From: Echria macrotheca
Lineage: Eukaryota; Ascomycota; Sordariomycetes; Sordariales; Schizotheciaceae
Length of the DNA: 64,000 nucleotides
Assembly (NCBI GenBank): GCA_030411725.1
Contig: MU839827.1
Span: forward strand, 4,223,027 to 4,287,026
Direction: 5' to 3'
Part shown: positions 56,705 to 64,000 of the stretch, piece by piece
Layout of the letters: each line of letters starts with the position of its first letter
How positions within the stretch are numbered: the stretch's first letter is position 1
The notes under the pieces: generated by a model
Seen by the model: the letters and a program-made list of their open reading frames with translations, nothing else
What the model was told of the DNA's origin: nothing
Databases searched by the model: none
Translations under genes and position numbers: made by a program

Positions 56705-59700
56705 ATGACGGTGATCGACGACGGGTTTGAGGCCCTCCTGGAGCCTTTCTACAATGGGAAGAAGCTCACGGATCCGATATCCACCACCGAAGACAAATAC
56801 CAGCTTCTCCCCGCCTTCCTCAAAGTCAAGGGTGAGCAATCCTCTGCCACGCCACTCTGGCTGGGTCGTCATGAGGCGGTTCACCACTGTTCTAACACGC
56901 TGTCTAGGGCTCGTCAAGCAACACATCGACTCGTACGACTTTTTCGTCAACCACCGGATCAAGGAGATCGTTGCGTCGAACCGCCTCGTCAAGAGCGACC
57001 AGGAGGACAGATTCTGGCTCGAGTTCACAGACGTCCGCGTCGGCAAGCCTACTCGCAATGACTATAGCGATTTCCAAACCCGGAACGAGGTCACGCCGAT
57101 GGAGTGTCGGCTCCGAGACATGACGTACGCCGCCCCCGTTCTCGTCGACATCATATACTCGCGCGATCGTACAAAGGTTGTAAGGAAAGGCATCCAGCTG
57201 TGCCGGATTCCGGTCATGCTCAAGAGCGCAAAGTGCCACCTCAGCGGTGCCAACAATGCGCAGATGGAAATCATGAACGAATGCCCACTGGATCCCGGCG
57301 GCTATTTTATCATCAACGGTACTGAGAAGGCCATTCTCATCCAGGAACAGCTCAGCAAGAACCGGGTAATTGTCGAAAGAGACGACAAGGTTGGGGTTTC
57401 AGCCTCGGTGACCAGCTCCACGACGGTGCGAAAGTCTAAAACGTATGTGGTGCTCAAGAAGGATAGGATTGTGCTACAGCACAATGTCCTTGTCGAAGCC
57501 ATCCCTATTGTCATCGTTCTCAAAGCCCTGGGCGGGGGTTCAGACTACGAACTGATGGAGCTGGTGGCCGGGTCGGATGCTGGCTATCAAGACGAGTTTC
57601 TTATCAATTTCGACGAGGCTACTCGGGCCGGTGTCTATACCCAGCAGCAGGCCCTGGAATACGTCGGAAACAGGGTCAAGATGGGAGGAGCCGGAGGGGG
57701 GTTCAAGCCAGGTGGCCGATTTGGCGGCGCGCCGCGACGGAGCCCGGCCGAAGAAGCAGCGGACGCCCTCGCCAATCTCATTGTTGCGCATATCCCCGTT
57801 GATGGCGTCAACTTCTATCCGAAAGCTGTCTACATCGCCATGATGGTCCGCCGGGTTCTGATGGCGGCGCAGAATCCCAAACTCGTCGACGACAGGGATT
57901 TCGTGGGGAACAAGCGGCTGGAACTGGCTGGTCAGCTGATAGCGCTCCTCTTCGAGGATCTGTTCAAAGGATTTGTCTCGACTCTCAAGCTCCAAATGGA
58001 GAACTTCTTCAAGAAGCCCAACAGGACTTCTGCCTATGACCCCATCGGCCCCATTGAAGGCCAAGGCGTTAGCATCACGCAGGGGCTGAACCGCGCCATC
58101 CAGACGGGGAACTGGACGGTGAGGCGATTCGGAATGAACAAGGCTGGCGTCACGCACGTTCTCAGTCGCCTCAGCTACATCGCGGCCCTTGGCATGATGA
58201 CGCGCATAAGCAGCCAGTTTGAAAAGTCGAGAAAGGTCAGCGGTCCCCGAGCACTACAGCCATCTCAATGGGGCATGCTGTGCACATCAGACACACCCGA
58301 AGGAGAAGCCTGTGGATTGGTCAAGAACCTGGCTCTCATGACGCACATCACGGTGGAAGAAGAGGATGGTCCTGTGAAACGGTGCATCCTCAACGCCGAC
58401 GACGGCATTGTAATGATTAGCAGGCTCACAGGAAAGGAGCTGCACAAGCCCGGGAACTATGTCATCCATCTGAACGGCACCCCGTTCGGAGTGACTCGAC
58501 GCCCCAAGAGATTCGCAGCAATATTCCGAGAGATGCGCCGACGTGGCGAAATGTCGCCGTTCGTCAGCATTTACCTTAATAACCACTTTTCCGCAGTTCA
58601 TATCGCTACAGATGAAGGGCGAATCTGTCGGCCATATATCATTGTCAAGAATGGCGAGTCAAAACTCAAGGCCGAACACCTGAGGCACCTGCAGATGGGC
58701 AAGGCCAGCTTTGACGACTTCCTCTACGGCGGCATTGTTGAGTACCTCGATGTCAACGAGCAGAATGACACCCTGATAGCACTATACGAGAAGGACATCA
58801 CACTGTTGACCACGCACGTGGAAATCGAGCCGTTCACAATTCTCGGGGCTGTCGCTGGGCTGATTCCCTTCCCGCACCATAACCAGTCGCCGCGTAATAC
58901 CTACCAATGTGCCATGGGCAAACAAGCTATCGGGGCCATTGCGTATAACCAGTTCAACCGTATCGACACAATCCTCTACACCCTGGTCTACCCCCAGCGG
59001 CCAATGGTCATCACCAAGACAATCCAGCTGGTGCACTATGACAAACTACCGGCCGGACAGAACGCAACGGTTGTGGTCATGTCATATTCCGGTTACGATA
59101 TTGAAGACGCCCTCGTACTGAACAAGGCATCGTGCGATCGAGGGTTCGGCCGATGCCAGGTCTTCCGGAAGTACACGGCCGAGCTGCAGAAGTATCCCAA
59201 TCAGCGCAGGGACCGAATCGGAGGGAAGCAGAAAGACGAAGATGGGGAATTCATTGAGAAACACGCATGTCTTGATGACGACGGCATGGCGATTGTCGGC
59301 TTCCAAGTCCGCTCTGGAGAGACCATGATAAAGAAGGAGACGCCTATCGACCAAAGCTCCACCGGCATCGGTTCCGACAGGGGTTCCGATGAGTACCGCG
59401 ATGCATCTGTCAACTATCGCATTGCGGATCCGGCCTACATCGACAAGGTGTTGATCTCGCAAACTGAGCGCGAAAACCCCATCGTCAAAGTCCAGACCAG
59501 GCAGACACGTCGTCCCGAGCTCGGGGACAAGTTCTCGTCCCGACACGGACAGAAAGGTGTCGTCGGTATCATCGTGGATCAAGAAGACCTGCCCTTCTCG
59601 GACACAGGTCTCGTACCCGATATCATCATGAATCCTCACGGTTTCCCGTCGCGCATGACGGTAGGCAAGCTTTTTGAGTGCCTAACTGGCAAGGCATCTG

Positions 59701-60266
59701 TCGTGGATGGGCGCAAGGAATACGGGTTTGGTGATGCTTTCCGGTCACACCCAGTCGAGGAGATGGGTAAAGTGCTTGTTGAGCACGGGTTCTCATGGGA
59801 GGGCAAGGATTACTTCACATCAGGCATCACAGGCGAACCGCACGAGGCCTATATCTTCAATGGGCCCATCTACTACCAGCGTCTCAAGCACATGGTGCAG
59901 GATAAGATGCATTCACGGTCCCGAGGTCCTCGCGCTATTCTGACGCGGCAGCCTACCGAAGGTCGGTCGAGGGATGGTGGTCTCCGTCTGGGAGAAATGG
60001 AGCGCGACTGTCTGATCGCCTATGGCGCCTCGCAGTTGTTACTGGAGCGACTTATGATCAGCTCGGACGGCACCAAGGTGGACATCTGCCAGCGCTGCGG
60101 GTTGTTTGGGTACAGGGGCTACTGCCAGGCATGCAAGAGCACAACGGAAGTGACGCAGATGACGATGCCGTATGCCGCCAAGTTGCTGGTTCAGGAGCTG
60201 ATCAGCATGAACGTTGGCGTGAGACTACAGTTGGAGGACCAGTATCCTCATCCACAGGCGCATTAG
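56705..60266 (+). CDS. rpc2: RNA polymerase III second-largest subunit (RPC2/Ret1)
   Basis: Two exons, 56705-56831 and 56908-60266, with a 76-nt intron (GTGAGC donor, CTAG acceptor); 1161 aa, the usual size. The start MTVIDDGFEALLEPFYNGKK is Pol III-specific. Conserved beta-subunit motifs follow: SYDFFVNHRIKEIV, GGYFIINGTEKAILIQEQL, SYSGYDIEDALVLNKAS, GDKFSSRHGQKGVVG, GEMERDCLIAYGAS, and the C-terminal zinc site CQRCGLFGYRGYCQACKS. A Gly-rich insertion (GGAGGGFKPGGRFGG) sits near residue 335. The subunit forms, with RPC1, the active centre that transcribes tRNA and 5S genes in the nucleus. All hallmark motifs are intact. Confidence 0.98.
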
Positions 60267-62466
60267 CATGCCGAAAGGGTACCGGCGTCTGGGATTTGGG
60301 GGGTTAGTCATTGGTGTTTTTGGTTAGCATTGGACGGTGTACTGGGTAGGATGTAAAACATAGAAATAGAAATATACTTTGCCATCGCCGGTCGTATTCG
60401 ACTGCCCAAATATCTGACTCCTGCAACAGGGAGATGAGGTGCAACTTTGAGCGGGTCATTTGACACGTGCCCATCGACCATGCCTAAGGGGCCGAGACTT
60501 GGGAGACGCGAAAGTAGATGGACAAACACTGGGACATATCCACATGAGAACCCGGGGCAGGTTGACGAGAGTGGATAGGACGGTATCCTGGGCGTGCAGG
60601 TCTGGCCACTTGGGGAAGAATTATCGTGTTACTGGCTATATCAAACCCTATTCTACATGGCAGATATACACCAGGACCCGCGGAGGGTATAAACGGGGGG
60701 GACGTGGCCCGGGCAGGATAAACAATATCGCTGAAACAAGGACTCATAGACGGCACGGGATGTGATTGGATCAAACTGATAATTCTTCACCAGAGGGGAA
60801 TAATCGACGAGAGGCTGTTATGACACACAGAGACAGACCCTATCTCTCGGGACTGGGAGAAGTAAGTGGGTATTGTTTACGTCCTGGTTCCCGGTCTCGT
60901 TCGATCCGCAAGTCTGGTAACTCCCAGTACGGGTTGCGCGATCGATCATCGATCCCCTGCTGCCGTCTTTTTTGGGTCGGTCTCCATGGTACACAGATAC
61001 GGAGTACATATCAAGTTGGATAAATGGAAGATCTGGGTCAACGGTTTGCCGGGCAAAGCCGGGGTATATTCTATACATACGTCTTCTATACGGTCGACTG
61101 CGTGTGCGTTAGTTCGGTCATTGGGGTTTTTGTTATACCCTCCCTCTCCCTCTCTCTCTCTCTTCCTGTGTTCTTCTTGTCCATGACACACACGTTCGGG
61201 ATAGCATATGTCCGGACATTTTGGGGGAGGGGGGGGAGATCCTGGGTTTAGGTTTCTCCGTCAGTAGCTAACGGACACCGGTGAGAAAGTTTGAGGAGGT
61301 TCAACGGGCCGCCCAGGGGCGGGAGGGCGTAGCAAAAAATCGAACCTGGGCTTTGGGGTGAGCTAACTAACGTCGTGTTCGAGTCAAGCGATTGGTAGGC
61401 ATGAGGGAGCAGCCGGGCCGTGGGTACGCAGCTCGGGCAAATTCAACATAAAGCTACCGATCTTGATTACTCTTGCCTGAAAGCGATGGGAGGCTACCGT
61501 ACTTTCCGGCTGGAGAAAACACATTTGGGGAGAAGGGTACTGTAGGTTGTGGTGCGGGGTTGGTGGGGACAGCGCGTCTCCAACAAGCCACACAGGCGCG
61601 CCAATGGCGGCTCTTTGCTTCGCGGTTCCTGCTTCCGACGTCATTTGTCCAGGCGGCCCGCCTCGAATTTCTCCGCCTGCTTCTTGTCTGGTAGCTTTCC
61701 GCTGTGACTCGCGTAAGTTGTAATTTCGTTTTCTTGTAGGCTGTTTTGTTGTCGTCGTTGTTGTTTTTGACTAGTCCCGAGATAACTGCCGGCGCCGGGA
61801 GACGGGGAAGGGACTGTTATGGATGGTAGAGTCGGTGAGTCGGTGAGAGGAGAGAGGAGAGACGCCGGCGGCGGAAACACGTCCGGAAAAGAGAGCTTGC
61901 TCGAGTGACCTGCCCCAAAGGGTGCACCTCGTGCAGCAGCTCGATTGGTGCGATGCGGGATCGGCAAGACTCCCAGCATCTGGATGGCTTCCAGAAAACT
62001 TGAACGGCGTTACTCGGGGCACGTCGCGCTGACGCTGGTTGGTCACACAGCAGCTGCAACAACACCGATGCGACGAGCGCATGCCTACAAGTTGGGGAAA
62101 TCTACGACTGGACCGCTTGCTGCAACGGTGGTGCCGCGGGTGTTATTGCCGGGTGCCGGGTACGGGCAGAGTCGACTTCATCCCAAGGGTGGACAGATGC
62201 AACCGTCTACACAGCAGCTGCTACCCCAATCCCAGCCATCCCCGTTCCACCAGTCATATTATCCCCGCCCGAATGGGTTGACCTTCTGGCATCGATATTA
62301 AGGTACCCGGCGCGGTCCTATATTCCCTTCCCCCCTCTTCTCGGGGCAGCTCGCGACGGGGTATACCTTGGCCGGTCCTCCCCTCCACCTGGGTCTTCTC
62401 TCCCTCCTCCGCGACCTCCACCATCTGAGCTGCTGCTAGCGCGCTGCCATCCGGTCTCCAGCCAAC
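60267..62466. other. 2.2-kb spacer between RPC2 and the epimerase-like gene
   Basis: No credible coding frame. A pyrimidine CTCTCT tract lies at about 61141-61165. The last ~130 bp before 62467 are C/T-rich and include a TATATTCC element near 62319, a plausible core promoter for the downstream gene. Confidence 0.5.
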
Positions 62467-63766
62467 ATGCGCGTGTCAATCCTCGCCGCCGCCGCCGCGG
62501 TCTTTGTGGGAGCCAGCTCCGCTGCGTCTGTCCCCAGCTCCTCTGCGTCTGTCCCCAGCTCCTCTGCGTCTGTCCCGGGCCCTGATGCCAATGGAAAGTA
62601 CTGGATCCACGGCGAGGGCATCTCGGCCGCCTTTATTCCGTATGGAGCTTCGATCTCGGACCTCCTGATCAAGGACCAGTATGGCATCACGCGCGACATC
62701 GTAGCCGGCTTCGACAATGCCAGCTACTACAGCATTGACAAGCAGCACCCGCACTTCGGCGGCGTGCCGGGCCGCTACGCCAACCGCATCAAGAACAGCA
62801 CGTTCGAGATCGACGGCGTCAGCTACAAGGTCACGCCCAACGAGAACCCCACGGCTCAGGCCCCCCTCGGTGCCGACACCCTGCACGGTGGACCGGACGG
62901 CTGGGACTGGCGCAATTTTACTGTGGTTGCCTACACCAACAGCAGCATCACTTTTTCCATTGTCGACCCGGACGGCAAGGAGGGCTTTCCCGGAGAGGTT
63001 GTGGCCTTTATCACTTATAGTCTGGGCAAGATGACGTGGGATTTCAAGATGGTGGCCATCGCCACAACCAAGACGACGCCCATCATGCTGAGCAGCCACA
63101 CGTACTGGAACCTGGATGGATTCTCGAATAACCAGACGAATCTGGCGCTTAATCATTCGTTCTACATGCCCTATGGCGGCCAGCGGGTTGATGTCGACAA
63201 CATTCTGATCCCGACGGGCGACATTATTGCCAACAAGCCGGGGTCGGTCAACGACTTTTGGAGCGCGCCGAAGCAGGTTGGCCACAGCTTCAATGATCCC
63301 GAGATTCACGGCAACTGCGGTTTCAACTGCACCGGCTATGGTACGTTTTTTCTCGCCTGTGACCTGTGAAAAGTACTGACAGGTTGTAGACACATGCTAC
63401 CTGGTCAACCGCGACTTCCCGTACGACTGGCGAAAGGACGGCTACGTGGCGCGGATGCAATCGGCCTGGTCGGGCATCCAGGTTGATATCTACTCGGACC
63501 AAGAAGCCTTCCAGCTGTACTCGTGCAACTTCCAGGACGGCACCATGGCGCTCAAGAAGAGCCAGGGCCTGTTCGACAACCCCAAGTTCCCGCGCACGAT
63601 TCCCAAGTATGGGTGCTTCGTGATGGAGGTCGAGGACTGGATTGATGCTATCAATCAGCCGCAGTGGCAGCGCGAGAAGAAGCACATCTTCTCGCCGGGC
63701 GGTGATCCGTATGTCCTGCAGGCTAGCTACCGGTTCAGCATCAACTCGACGGCGACGCCGGCTTAG
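62467..63766 (+). CDS. Secreted aldose 1-epimerase-like protein (galactose mutarotase fold)
   Basis: Two exons, 62467-63340 and 63390-63766, with a 49-nt intron (GTACGT donor, ACTGAC branch, GTAG acceptor); 416 aa. A signal peptide (MRVSILAAAAAVFVGASSA) opens the protein, then two and a half copies of a seven-residue Ser/Pro repeat. Family motifs are in order: FIPYGASISDL, HFGGVPGRYANRI, LHGGPDGWDWRNF, SSHTYWNLDGF with the catalytic His, and near the end GCFVMEVEDW in the position of the catalytic Glu strand. Several N-glycosylation sites (NxS/T) fit secretion. It probably interconverts anomers of extracellular sugars, perhaps serving hydrolase or oxidase products; substrate unknown. Confidence 0.94.
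62522..62575. repeat. In-frame 21-bp tandem repeat
   Basis: About two and a half near-perfect copies of a 21-bp unit encode SVPSSSA directly after the signal peptide of the epimerase-like protein. Confidence 0.85.
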
Positions 63767-64000
63767 GGGTATGGCTGGCCGGGGTTGGGGGTTTGATTCG
63801 GGGGAGAATAATACTTTAGTGTAATTAGCGTGTGTAAAATGGTGATTTATTTTGTGGTGTATATGGACGAGGAGGTTTTGATGAAGTGTTCGTTGAAGCT
63901 GTCTTGTTCGTGATTTGCACTGTGCTGTTTGGTTAGCATTCTATGTGTGAGTGGATTACGTAATGCGGCTGCTCTCTCACCGTCCATTCACCTCAAAACA

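Noticed and set aside
62476..63393. 305-codon minus-strand frame over the epimerase-like gene
   Set aside because: It is a complement of a gene with signal peptide and family motifs.

Overview
This is a filamentous ascomycete nuclear DNA segment. The genes carry short introns (mostly 43-90 nt) with GTRNGT donors, CTRAC branch sites and YAG acceptors. Coding regions are GC-rich. The gene set points to Sordariomycetes, most likely Sordariales (an NRC-2-type kinase, a long-tailed PSP1 protein, and the fungal SDR subfamily lacking the catalytic Tyr). Spacers of 2-5.6 kb make it less compact than an Aspergillus. There are no operons, CRISPR arrays or prokaryotic features.

Layout. 1-9.3 kb: the 3' end of an unidentified low-complexity protein gene; a HIT-type zinc-finger gene (minus) divergent from NFU1 (plus); then a 5.7-kb gene-free spacer holding a 347-bp MITE with TA target duplication. 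9.3-16.4 kb: a PSP1-domain gene, an uncertain gene with a SUMO-interaction-like motif, ribosomal protein L15, and an intron-containing tRNA-Lys(CTT). 16.7-22.9 kb: an atypical short-chain dehydrogenase, a C2H2/AT-hook protein and an NRC-2/Fpk1 AGC kinase. 24.5-29.5 kb: a CorA-like two-helix membrane protein, the DASH kinetochore subunit Dad3 and an HNH-nuclease-like protein. 31.6-38.6 kb: mitochondrial ribosomal protein uS5m divergent from a tiny Lys-tailed membrane protein, an unrecognised 543-aa gene, and a cytochrome P450. 39.6-45.1 kb: an Aps1-type Nudix hydrolase divergent from arginyltransferase ATE1. 47.8-60.3 kb: a six-exon Pumilio protein divergent from the second-largest RNA polymerase III subunit across 4.6 kb. 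62.4-63.8 kb: a secreted aldose-1-epimerase-like protein.

Most recognised genes are unlinked housekeeping functions (translation, Pol III transcription, Fe-S assembly, N-degron pathway, kinetochore, RNA regulation). I see no biosynthetic cluster; the P450 has no secondary-metabolism neighbours. The most unusual structures are the MITE, a 21-nt micro-exon with tandem acceptors in the Pumilio gene, a 48-nt exon holding the first Cys pair of ATE1, a roughly 500-nt intron in an 89-aa gene, and the SDR with Phe at the catalytic Tyr position. I found no convincing wholly new multi-gene system. Exon boundaries were assigned by hand from splice signals and frame continuity.
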